The notes below the pieces were generated by a model. That model worked only from the letters and a program-made list of their open reading frames with translations, had not been told where the DNA came from and did not search any database. Made by a program: the position numbers and the translations under genes. A stretch of DNA of 64,000 bases from Zingiber officinale (lineage: Eukaryota; Streptophyta; Magnoliopsida; Zingiberales; Zingiberaceae), in NCBI RefSeq assembly GCF_018446385.1, contig NC_056002.1, positions 8,752,894-8,816,893 of the forward strand, in the 5' to 3' direction. Within the stretch, counting starts at the first letter, position 1; each line of letters starts with the position of its first letter. Below are positions 30,678 to 41,500 of this stretch, one piece after another.

Positions 30678-31655
30678 CTAATAGTTAGCCATTAGCGCTA
30701 ACCCCGAGAAGACTTCGATGTCTGATTCGGAAGACGACGAATCTGACCAAGTGGCCTTCAGGTTCTTGTGTTTGGAGGATTCTGGCTTCTTGTACTTGAC
30801 CTTTTCTTTCTTCTTACTCTTTAATTTCGGGCAATCATCCTTGATGTGCCCTTCTTCGTTGCAGTTGTAGCAACGAACCGTTCTCCTTTTTCGCTCATGC
30901 TTCTGCGATATAAATTTGTTAGATTTAAAAAATTTATTAAACCGTCTTACCATTAATGTAGCCTCATTTTCGTCAATCGAGGCTTCGGAGTCAGAACTGT
31001 TTGCTCTTGCCTTCAAAGCAATGTTCTGACTTGTCTTTTCTACTCCAATGGGCTCTACAATTCGAGATTCGTGAAGTTCAAAAGTTGAGAATAGATTTTC
31101 TAGAGTACTTATCTCGAAGTCCTTAGAGATGTAGTACGCATCTACTAAGGACGCCCATTCTTGAGTTCTCAGGAAGGCGTTGAGTGCGTATCGGATCGAG
31201 TCCCGGTTCATTACTTCTTCTCCAAAATTAGTTAGTTGTGTGATCAGCTCTTTGATCCTTGCTTGGAGTTGCGCTACCTTCTTGCCGTTGTTCATCCGAA
31301 GGTTCGTTAACTGGGTCTGGAGGATGTCGCGCCTCGCTAGCTTAGCTTCCGAGGTACCTTCGTGAAGCTTCAGGAATTTTTCCCACAGGTCTTTTGCGGA
31401 GGAGTAACTTCCGATTCGACTTACCTCTTGTGGTGGCAGCACGCTCAGCAGGTGGAATTCTGCCTTTCCGTTGGCAACAAACTCGGCCTGCTCCTTCTTA
31501 CTCCACTGATGCTCTTCTTTGTCTTTCGGAACTTCAAAATCATATTTCATAGTTAGTAAAATATCGAAGTCGGTTTTAAAGAATACCTTCATCCGGCGTT
31601 TCCACGTCGCGAAGTCTCCGTCGAACTTTGGGGGATGAATATTCACTCCGGCCAT
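30678..31655 (-). CDS. Copia-type Gag polyprotein (UBN2 family, zinc knuckle)
   Basis: 325 residues starting MAGVNIHPPKFDGDFATW. The N-terminal two thirds match the UBN2/gag-polypeptide family of plant Copia elements (KRRMKVFFKTDFD, SSAKDLWEKFLKLHEG, then an NLRMNNGKKVAQLQARIKEL segment). A CCHC zinc knuckle, CYNCNEEGHIKDDC, lies at about 263-276, followed by a basic tract and an acidic Ser-rich tail. Gag forms virus-like particles and binds element RNA. The frame is intact and starts 52 bp after the primer site. It stands alone, as no protease, integrase or reverse transcriptase follows, so the element would depend on others. Confidence 0.9.
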   Translation of the reverse strand: MAGVNIHPPKFDGDFATWKRRMKVFFKTDFDILLTMKYDFEVPKDKEEHQWSKKEQAEFVANGKAEFHLLSVLPPQEVSRIGSYSSAKDLWEKFLKLHEGTSEAKLARRDILQTQLTNLRMNNGKKVAQLQARIKELITQLTNFGEEVMNRDSIRYALNAFLRTQEWASLVDAYYISKDFEISTLENLFSTFELHESRIVEPIGVEKTSQNIALKARANSSDSEASIDENEATLMVRRFNKFFKSNKFISQKHERKRRTVRCYNCNEEGHIKDDCPKLKSKKKEKVKYKKPESSKHKNLKATWSDSSSSESDIEVFSGLALMANY

Positions 31656-32535
31656 AGTCTTGATCGTTTTTCTTCAGTCGGCAGTTAGTCCTTCTGAGGC
31701 GGACTGGCTCTGATACCAATTGTAGGTGCAGCGGAGGCCGACAATAGGGGGGTGAATTGCTTCTGAAAAATTAAAACAACCCTCTTCAGATCTTTCAACT
31801 CAAAAATAAAGCAACTATAATAAAATTAAGAGCAGAAATAAAAGGGCAGTAAGAAAAGAGCAGTAGAAGATCTCCTTTGCTGAAAGCGGAGAAACCTTTT
31901 ACACACTTTAAAACGCTCACTAGTTGCTAGAAAAGACTACAGAATTGATTGCTTGAGTTGTTATTTCTTTCCTAGCTCCAGGGGCCTTTATATAGCTCCT
32001 GGAAAGTCTATCCCGTGGGTCCAAGGCACCTCCAACAAGGTCCAAGGCGCCTCCAATGAGAGAGGGGATAAAACTTTATCCAAACTGCTCAACGTTCATT
32101 TCTGCCAGGTCTGAGGGTTGAAGGCGCCCTCAAGCTGGAGGCGCCTCCAAGCTGGCTGGCAGCATTTTCCAGCTTGAATGCTTCTTCGCTTCGTCTTCCG
32201 AAGTCTCGTTCTTTTGGGTGATTCCGGCCAACCGAAATAGGGCTCACCCGAACTCAATTTCGGCATTCTCCTCGAGCAGGCTTCCGTCCGGCTTCTCGTC
32301 CCTCGAACGTCGCGCACGTCCTTCTCGTCCACCGGAGTACTCTTCCGCAGCTCTCTCGTCCTTCGGACGCACCGAGCCCGTCGGCTCCCTTTCCGTGTCG
32401 TCTTTCTCGCTAGCTTCGTCTTCCGCTCGACTTCCTGCGCTCCTAAGCTCTTGCACACTCAGACACATGGATCAAACACAAAGCAGGACCTAACCAACTT
32501 GGTTGATCACATCAAAACACCCACGGAGACCAACA

Positions 32536-33150
32536 GGATGGAGGTAATTTAAGTGTCGAATTAGGAAGGTAATTTAAAGGAAAAGAGAGATTCTAACATA
32601 GGTTAAAAGTTATATAACATAAAAAATTTTGATAAAAAATAATAAACAAAATTGATTAAAGAAATAAAATTTAAATAAAATTTAAAAATAATAAATAAAT
32701 TAAATTAAAAAATAAAACTAAATAAAAATTAAATAAAATTAAAAATATATATAAGTATTAATGAAAAAATAATAAACAAGATTAATTAAAAAATAAAATT
32801 AAATAAAAAATATATATATATATATAAGTATTAATTGAAAAATGATAAACAAAATTAATTTTAAAATAAAACTAAATAAAAATAAAATAAAATAAAATAA
32901 GTGTATTCAATTAAGAGATTGAATGACTTTCATTAACTTTTTTTTAATGATAGATTTTTGTCGAGTTGATAGATTTTTATTGACTTATATAGAATCTCGC
33001 GTAGTTGTGAAAAAAAATTCTATAGACTTTTTTGTTAGACTTTTACAGACATTTATAATCTTTTTCATGAAAACTTGTGGATTTATGAGAAAGAAAAATT
33101 CTAAGTTTCGTTATTGGCAATATGATAAACATCGCTTCACATTCGATTCG
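32536..33150. other. AT-rich DNA with mirrored tandem repeat
   Basis: Sequence at about 32620-32900 resembles the reverse complement of the AT-rich tandem at 23340-23900. It may be the inner part of the right arm of the composite. Confidence 0.45.
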
Positions 33151-33153
33151 CTA

Positions 33154-33575
33154 TTATATTTCTCCATGCATTAATATTTGCTCATTGTTATTCTTGAGTA
33201 TCAGATAATTTATCAAAACAATCGACACCATGAACTTGTTCAGGAAAGGATGATGAAACTTCATTATCTGGTTCAACTGGAAATTCATCAGAATAACACT
33301 CCTTGCGATGAAAATTATGCAATCCGGCACAAGCCAAAATAAGTTCGACTTGTGTAGTATATGTAAATAGAGGAGCTGTTTTGAATATTTTAAATCGTGA
33401 TTTTTAAATATTTCAAATATCCTTTCAATGACGTTCCTTAAGGAGACATGACGAAAATTGAACAACTCATTTTCATTTTCTAGGTGACAACATTGGCTAG
33501 TGAATTCTTAGAGATTATATCGAACACTTAGAAATGGAGCCAAAAGTTGATGTTGATTCAGATATCTACCATCCA
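33154..33575 (-). pseudogene. PIF/Harbinger transposase C-terminal fragment
   Basis: The minus strand gives LVDGRYLNQHQLLAPF, then after a stop NELFNFRHVSLRNVIERIF. Both blocks are typical of the C-terminal half of HARBI1/ALP1-like transposases, where the Glu of the DDE triad lies in the VIER block. The rest of the gene is absent. It differs in sequence from the Harbinger remnant at 9248-10402, so it is a separate subfamily. Confidence 0.8.
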
Positions 33576-34408
33576 CTAAAAAAATATTTATCTATAAAAT
33601 CAGACCAAATATAAATAACATATTAAAAAAGACCGAAACTTTAAAAAATGTAACGAAAAATTAAAAAACGGTAAATAAAAAACATAAACTAAAACAAATG
33701 GTAAACTAAAAAAATCGTAAACTTTAAAAAAAATTACAATAAAAAACATAAACTTTTTTTAAAAAACGTAAAGTAATAAACGTAATGTAAAAAAGGTAAA
33801 AGTTAAAAGAATCATAAACTAAAAAAACGTAAAGTAATACAACTTAAAGAAAACCTAAACTAAAAAAACATAAATTTTAAAAAAATAAAGTTAAAAAAAA
33901 CATGTATAATTAGTTTTGTAACAAAGGGTAACGACGTCCGATAAGGGAGGGAAGTCTGCGGCTTAGAGCTGTGAGCCAGAGCGCTAGATTCTTTGCTGAA
34001 TATGCGTCAAGTTGGACTATGTACTATTGTATTGGTAGGCTCTGGACGGGGCTCAAAGAAATAATCAAAATCGAGGAGCGAAAAGAAAAAAGACTTATTC
34101 ATAAAAAATTAAAACGATTAGAAGTCTATAGAAATCTTAAGGATAAGGAGAAGATTTTTTATTTTATATTTAAACTTGTACCGAATATTTTGGAGAGCTC
34201 TCATTCGTTAAAATTTATATCCAATAAATTCTAAAAGAATCTATGAAAATTTATTAAAATTTTGGATACCAAAAGATTTTCATAGAGTTTTCAAAAGTAG
34301 AGTTTGAATACCACATGACATTTTAAAACTCTATAAAAATTCAATCTGGATACCACTAGATTTCTCTAGAGTTTATAAAAGTCTAGATTGAATACATCTA
34401 GACTTTTA
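33576..34408. other. Low-complexity DNA
   Basis: 33600-33900 is A-rich with irregular repeats of AAAAAACGTAAA. 34250-34400 has several short inverted segments built on ACTCTA/TAGAGTTT and GGATACCA, perhaps a worn MITE. No gene is supported. Confidence 0.45.
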
Positions 34409-35242
34409 GGATGCGTTTAGTTGGGGGTTATCCTTGATAACTTTGGTTATCCATCCAACGTTATTAACGAAAATCCTGTTTGATTTAAGTAATCAATGAT
34501 TCCCGAGTAATGTTTCATGCTCAATATGTCAGTAAAAGGAGCATGGAACCCAGAATCGAAAAACTTCGAAAAATTGAGGTTTTTCTTAATTCCGGGGTTA
34601 ACGATATTTTTTTATCCAAAATACCTTATGTGATAAAAAAGAAAAATGTAAAGAAAAAAATATAAAAAATATAAAAACAAAATAAAAAACTTTAAAAATT
34701 TTAAAATTAAAAAATTTTAAAAAATGGGAAAAAAACGTAAAAAAATTAAAAATGGAAAAATAAAAAAACATAGAAAATAGAAAAATAGAAAAAATGTAAA
34801 AAAAAAAATTAAAAACGTAAAAAATAGAAAAACCATTAAAAAAAGAAATAAAAAATAAAAAAACGTGAGAACAAAAAAAATGCAAAAAAACTTTAAATTT
34901 TTTAAAAATAAAAATATTAAAAAAATGGGAAAAAAAATGAAAAGAAATAAAAAATAAAAAAATAAAGAAAAACATGAAAAAAATAAAATTAAAAAACGTA
35001 GAGTTTAAATAATAATAATAATAATAATAATAATATATTGTTGATTTTGTAACTAAGGGTAATATAGTAAAATATTAAACTAGGTTATTCTTTAAAACTT
35101 TCAAATAAATAAATTTTGTTACATTATTTAAATTGAACCAAACAATATTTAGTTATGTTTTATTCCCCATTATCTGGGTTATGTGATTACTTGGTAATCA
35201 CATAATCAAGGTTATATACGATAACTTGAACCAAACGCGCCC
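34409..35242. mobile_element. MITE-like element 1 of a tandem pair
   Basis: It starts GGATGCGTTTAGTTGGGGG and ends AACTTGAACCAAACGCGCCC, giving imperfect terminal repeats of about 20-24 bp. The interior is A-rich and non-coding, with a (TAA)n tract (35009-35033). TA flanks both ends. The terminal sequence resembles Tourist/Harbinger-type MITEs. Confidence 0.7.
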
Positions 35243-35244
35243 TA

Positions 35245-35845
35245 GAGTGCGTTTGGTTGGGGATTATTCTTGATAACCTTGGTTATCCATCCAAGGTTAT
35301 CAACAAAAATTTTATTTGGTTTAGATAATCGATGATTTCCGAGTAATATTCTATACTCGACACGTCAATAAAAGAGGCATGCAACCAGAATCAGAAAACT
35401 GATATTTTTCTTGATTCCGCGGTTAACAAATTTTTTTATCTAAAATACTTTCAGATAAGAGAAAAAAATGATAAAAAAGAAAAATATAAGAGAAAAATAA
35501 AAAATAAAAAAATGTAAAAATATTAAAAGTAAAAAATCATAAAAAATAAAAACATAAAAAAGAAAAAAAGAAAAAAAGAAAAAACATTAAAAAATTAAAA
35601 ATAGAAAAATGTAAAAAAAATAAAAATAATAAAAAAGCTTAAAAAAATTTTAAAAACATAAAAATAAAAAATAGAGAAAATGTAAAAAATATATATATAA
35701 AAGTTAAAAAAAACAAACAAAACGTAAAAAAATTTTAAAAAATTAAAAAATATTTTAAAAATTAAAAAATGGGGGAAAAATAAAAAAATAATAAATATAT
35801 ATAAATAAAAAAATGTGAAAAAAAAAGTAAAAAACGTAGAATTTA

Positions 35846-35891
<46 letters not shown>

Positions 35892-36103
35892 TTATGTATA
35901 GTTGATTTTGTAATCGAGGGTAATATAGTAAAATATTAAATTATGTTATTTATTAAAACTTTACACTAATAAATTTTTATTGTAATATCTTAGTTAAACC
36001 AAACAAATTTTGATTATATTTTATCTTTTATAATCTTAGTTATATGATTATCTGATATTCATATAATCAAAATTATATTTGATAATTTAAATTAAACACA
36101 CCC
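35245..36103. mobile_element. MITE-like element 2 of a tandem pair
   Basis: It starts GAGTGCGTTTGGTTGGGG and ends AAATTAAACACACCC. It has the same internal order as element 1, including GTAGA.TTTAAATAATAAT and a run near GTTGATTTTGTAA. It shares the TA at 35243-35244 with element 1. It carries (TAA)n followed by (TTA)n, forming a palindrome at 35846-35895. Confidence 0.7.
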
Positions 36104-36149
36104 TAAATATATTAGGGATCATCCTCTAATTAAAAGCATAGATCAGTGG

Positions 36150-37391
36150 TCTCCTCTGGAAATTGCTCCGCTTTTTTTTAATTAAAATGATTTTTTAATT
36201 TAAATTTGACAGGGGAGAGAATTTTTAATTTATAGTAGAGGGATGCGTGGTTTGGATCGTTTGGTGGGAGAGTTTTTAATTTATATACAAGGTAAAAGTG
36301 TGTGATTTATAAAGGGTTATTGAGACATGATGTGGTATTGAACTCGCTCTCTCAAAATGTCACTTTAAAAAATATTAAAAATAACTTTCTTAGTCAAGTC
36401 AACTATATAAGTCAGTCTTTTCCCCGGTTCAACCGAAGAGAAAATTAAAGAAAGAAATAATGTCCGCATGACCATGGACTTCGCTGTGCGCTGGCTTTAA
36501 AAAAAATTAAAGAGAATGAGAAAAAATTATCAAAAAAAAAAAAAACCTAAAGAAAGAACGTCTTCTACTCCACAGTAAGAAAATATAAGAAAATATGGGT
36601 TCTTTTATGTATGTACGATGGTAAAAGATGATACATTCTTTTTAAGTATTTTCGTCAAATATGATTTCTTTGGTAAAAAATGGATACATTCTTTTCAAAT
36701 ATTCTCGTCAAATATGGTCTTCTTTTATGTATGATGGTAAAAAATGGATATATTCTTTTCAAATATTTTCGTCAATTTGTCGGGCTAAAATTGAAAAGGT
36801 AAATCATGGACGACTATTAATCTTTGGAACAGTGACTAGTACATAAGGAAATCATTTACCTTAACTTTATTAAAATTCGAACTCTAGATATTTTGTATAT
36901 GGTTCCTTAAGATTAGGAGTGTCAATTTATATATATATTTTTTATCTATTTTAATGGCCTCGAGACTATCTATTTTAGTAAGAAAGGAAATCATGTTTAT
37001 ATATCTTTCACAGTTCATGTCTAAATTACATAAAAGAAAATAAATTATAAGATCAATTTATAATCAACCGTTAAATGATTAAAAGTTTAGAGAAATTTTT
37101 TCTAAAAATATATACCCACTGAGAATTGATTCCTATCCTAATAAATATATCATTCTCTAATTAAGAGTATAATCGAGTCGAGTCTAGCTGAACAGTAAAA
37201 AACTTGAGTTTGATTTATTTTACTTAAGCTCGAGCTTGGCTCGAGTTCAATTCAAACTTTAATTCTTAAATTTAAACTTGACTCATAATAAAATTAAATA
37301 CTTTAGGAATAACTCGAGCTCAATTTGAAAATGACTCGTTTATTTTTAAACAAGCTTAGTTTAAACTTAGTTCAGAAAACGTGGCTCCATG
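36150..37391. repeat. Right arm of long inverted repeat
   Basis: Inverted partner of 22313-23210, ending CGTGGCTCCAT. It is longer because of an insertion of about 280 bp (36570-36850) with about three copies of a 60-bp repeat containing GGTAAAAAATGGATACATTC. Confidence 0.8.
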
Positions 37392-37949
37392 TGTATGTTC
37401 TCCCTAGCTTGGTTCTGTTTAAAAGCAAAATAACCAATAAAATTCACAATCAAACACATTTTTATAAAATAATCAATTTGAAGTAAACTTTACCATTGGA
37501 TTTCGATCGAAGAGACACCCTTTAACTTAAATACTTTATATAAAAGAGCATATTCAGCATGGCAACTGAATTAGGAAAAGAAACACATGATCTTTATCTT
37601 GAAATTTTTATTATAACATGATCTTTCCCTTTTTTTAGGTAATAAAAAAATTATAAGTAAAATTTGAAAATTGAAAGAAATTTTAATAAATAAACATTAT
37701 ACATAAAAAATGATTTTAATATTTTTAAAGTTGCTTTTTTCCATGATTAAACAAATAATCAAATTTAAAACTGATTATTCTTTTTATAATAAAAATGATT
37801 TTTCATGTTTAAAATATATAAGTTACTAAATATTAATTGTTATTACTCAATTCAATTTGAAATAAAAAAAATTGAAATGAATTAAATTTTCGATTTGTTT
37901 TGACTTTTCACCCAATAGATAAGTTTAGTAACTCATAGTGAACTTTCAA

Positions 37950-38032
<83 letters not shown>

Positions 38033-38526
38033 TGAAGACAAAAAGTTGATATAACTCAATTATCATATCCATGAGATCGGCAGGAAGAACGGGCGAGAGA
38101 TCACTTACTATGGCTTCATTTATTTCTTGAAAATATTTATTTTAAATTTTGTTTTAGTAGTTATTATAATATAAAATGATAGTCAATAAAAGTCAAAGAG
38201 AGGATCTAGAACCTGAGCTCCAGAATAAATGATGGAGACCAAAGTTAAACAGCAGAGTTTTGTCAAAAACATGCAACTGGAAGAGTCCTGCTATGACAAT
38301 TTTCAGCTCATTTTTCCAAATAATGGGAAACTGGATTTGAAATACTAACACTGGGGTAAAATAAAGGGAAAGATTGAACATGACACGAGTTGTAAGCATT
38401 CAGTGCAAATTATTGCTATATCTGTACAATTTTAATGCTAATGAAAGATAATAAATAGTGCTTAGAAATCCGGATCCCGCAATCAAAACTCTTAAATCTA
38501 CAGGGTGGAAGAGAACTATACGAACA
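37392..38526. other. Intergenic DNA and 3' flank of MACPF gene
   Basis: AT-rich. A long (AT)n microsatellite spans about 37953-38028. The last few hundred bases probably hold the MACPF 3' UTR (minus strand). Confidence 0.55.
37953..38028. repeat. (AT)n microsatellite
   Basis: About 38 uninterrupted AT units. Length is likely to vary between individuals. Confidence 0.95.
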
Positions 38527-41500
38527 TTAGTTGCTCATCTCTGGTTCAGCTGAATAACTCAACAAAGCAAACTTTACATGTAAGGCGATTTTTCCCTTTT
38601 CTTTAGCGAGCTTAGCTGCAATTACAAGCCAATGGCCTGGTACATTGTGAGGGCCGCGGACAACCTCAACCATATCTACAAACTTTAAGAGCTTTCTTGA
38701 TTGCACTGGCACAGGTGGGCCATCAGGATACACACCTGAATTCAGCTGTGCAGGGTCATTCTTTATAGGCGGCGTTGCATCCCTTGGCGTGAATGGTGTG
38801 CTAAATTTTGTACTTAGATTTGTCAGAAAACTTCCCTTCAGAGAAGTTGCAGGAGCACGAGCCCATTCTGTCTTTCGAATTGTGCAGTTTGGAATGTGCA
38901 TATATTGGAGGCGAAGATGAAGCACTTTCTTGGACCAATTCCCTCTTGTAACAAGTTGTGCACCAATTACCACAAACACACCATTAGATACTCTTTGGAG
39001 CCAAACAGGATCATGCTTCACTGCCAATGTGCAAATAGCTGAGTAGTTCTCCCATTGGATAGCCTCAAAATATCCTGGGTCTGCTGACTCTTGAGATCCT
39101 TGCCACTCGGATATCCAAGATGAACCAGTGTTTCTAAGCATGCTGGGAAGACTTGAAAGGTGATGCAAATGTATGGCCAATCGATTGCACTTGATGCCCT
39201 CCAAGTATAATCGCATGCCAATTACTGGTTTCTGATTGCTTACAACCTAAATTCATTCAGACATTGAAGAAAAAAAAAGGCAGAGGTGCTTGTTAAACTC
39301 CAGAAGCATAGAAAATGAGTGAATTTCTCAATACAATAAGAACCAACTAGCGTGTTCTAGATCAATAAAAAGTAAGAATAGTATCAACTTGTGTTAAGAA
39401 AGCACTGAGAATCTACAATTTATTCACACAATTGCAATTAACAAACCAATTGAAAGAACGACGAAATAGACCTGCCTCAGGTTGACACAAAAGACATCGC
39501 CATTGTAACATGACATTTGAGTTGTCGCATCACATAAATATGTATGGATAACAGTAACTTTTATGTTACAATGACAACACAGAAAGCATTTATGATTCAA
39601 ATGAAATATCACCCAGCGCAGGCTAAAAAGTAGTGGACCAGGCAGAAACTTGGATACTACCAGCCCACCAGGTAGGCTCTTCTTTATTTTAGTTTCGATA
39701 TGCCCAGTTCAGCATCAAGCTGAAACCAGTCGAGCGTACACTAAACCATAGTTACCAAATTCTTTGGATAATACACACAATGACTCAACTTACAGAGTAG
39801 TATCTATAAGTTCCCAAAATCAGGGCAAAAGCCTAAATAATGGCAGTATCAGATAGATGAGATTGCAATTAAAAAAGCAATGAATTAAAATAGAAAAATG
39901 AAAATAAAAAGGAATAATTAATTTATCTAATGCATGGTATATATCCGAAATAGCAAACATTGATGCTCTTTAATAATTTTAATGGCAACTAAAACTTTAA
40001 GGAATTATTCTATATTGTAAAAAACTATTAAGTACTATTATATTTATCAATGAAAGATACCAAATTATTAATAATATCATATTATATACCTGATAAAATA
40101 TCTGTAAAATCAGTTTATTAATCATATCATATTTGTAGATTAGCCAAATAAGATTGGCCCATCATCAATATCTCGTTACCAATAGATATACCAAATTCGT
40201 AGATAATAGATAATATTTTACCATCCACACAGTATAATAAGTTATTGCTTAACAATATTAGTTCATAGTTGATGTTTAATGCATAATAAAAACAAATATT
40301 ACCTACTTGTATTAGTTAATTATTCTTATTTAAGTGCCCTATCACTTTTTGCACCTGCATCCTCCTCCTTAGTCAAGTTTGCTTTAGCATGATCACCAAT
40401 ATAGTCTACTCCTCTATTGACTGCTAAACATCATCGATAGGCGACTCCAAACCTTCCTCTTTTCCCATATCACATGCTAGGCTAAGTAGTGAGATGTTCC
40501 CAGTTACTTGCAAACGTGTTTAAATGATTTGGGTACTTTTCTGACTGGTTTAACTGAGCGACCATTTTCTTAACATTCGGCTCATTGTTCACCTATCCTA
40601 ATCCAACTTGGCCATGGGATTTGTCAATTTTAACAACCTGTAGTGACTGCGATCTCTTCACTTATCCTGTCTATAACCTAACGGAGTCATGTGCAAGATA
40701 TTCAGATCAGTGATGCTCTGCATTTGCATATTACATCCTCAACTTAGATTTGTCTAGTACTTCTCAATTCTTTGAGAACACAGATAAACCTTATTATCAA
40801 TCAGAGAGATGATATCAACCAGTGAAGCAGAAACAAAGAGGAGCCTAAGGACATAATAGCATAGCAAACAGAAAAATACAAGAAAGAATCCCATGCCTTT
40901 TGAAAATGAGATCACGTCAAGTTAGACAAAGGAACCTAAAGATACATGCAATATTTATACCTGGTCAGTATTAACATGAAGCTTTGGACCAAAAAATCTA
41001 AACTGCAGTTTGGGACAGGAGACTTTTCTTCTTTGAGGTCCAAGAGCTAATTCATTGAACATTGGTGCCCACTGATTAGGAACTTGAAATTCCAAAAAAT
41101 ACTGTAAATCTTCAGGATCTGGTTTGTCTGGCAAGTACAAAAGCATACGAGTGATCAAAGACAATGGAACATGAGTAATGGAAAATAGCAAATAATTGAC
41201 AGTGAAATTTCAGAGTATAGTCACTTATAAAATAAAAAGTGCATGCAGAGTCCAGTATAAATTTTGGAATGCATACTTATGATAGCATTTAATAGTACAT
41301 GATCCTATAAAATGCTTGAATCTTGAAAATGTATCTTTCCACAAGTACATAAGAAAATCATTTTATAAAACAAATTTGAAAAATGCAACTTGAGCGTTTA
41401 CTTAAAAAGGATTATAAAAATAGCATAGGATGTTTTGTGTGCATAACACTGCTGCCCTAGACTTATTAAACTAGTGTAGGTGTGTAAATTCATCAGAGCA

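Larger units (their letters stand above)
27472..32535 (-). mobile_element. Copia-type LTR retrotransposon, gag only, minus strand
   Basis: Minus-strand order: 5' LTR 32535-31721 (starts TGTTGGTCTCCGTGG), primer site TGGTATCAGAGC (31718-31707), gag ORF 31655-30678, a second short frame 30485-30207, polypurine tract CAAAAAGGGGGAGAT (28240-28226), and 3' LTR 28225-27472. The 3' LTR lacks about the last 130 bp of the 5' LTR and abuts another LTR at 27471. A solo LTR (28341-29601) is nested in the interior. No pol domain is seen. It is related to the element at 5225-8750 by both gag and LTR. Confidence 0.85.

Noticed and set aside
34598-34975. 125-codon Phe-rich frame on the minus strand
   Set aside because: It comes from poly-A DNA inside a MITE-like element and has only low-complexity composition.
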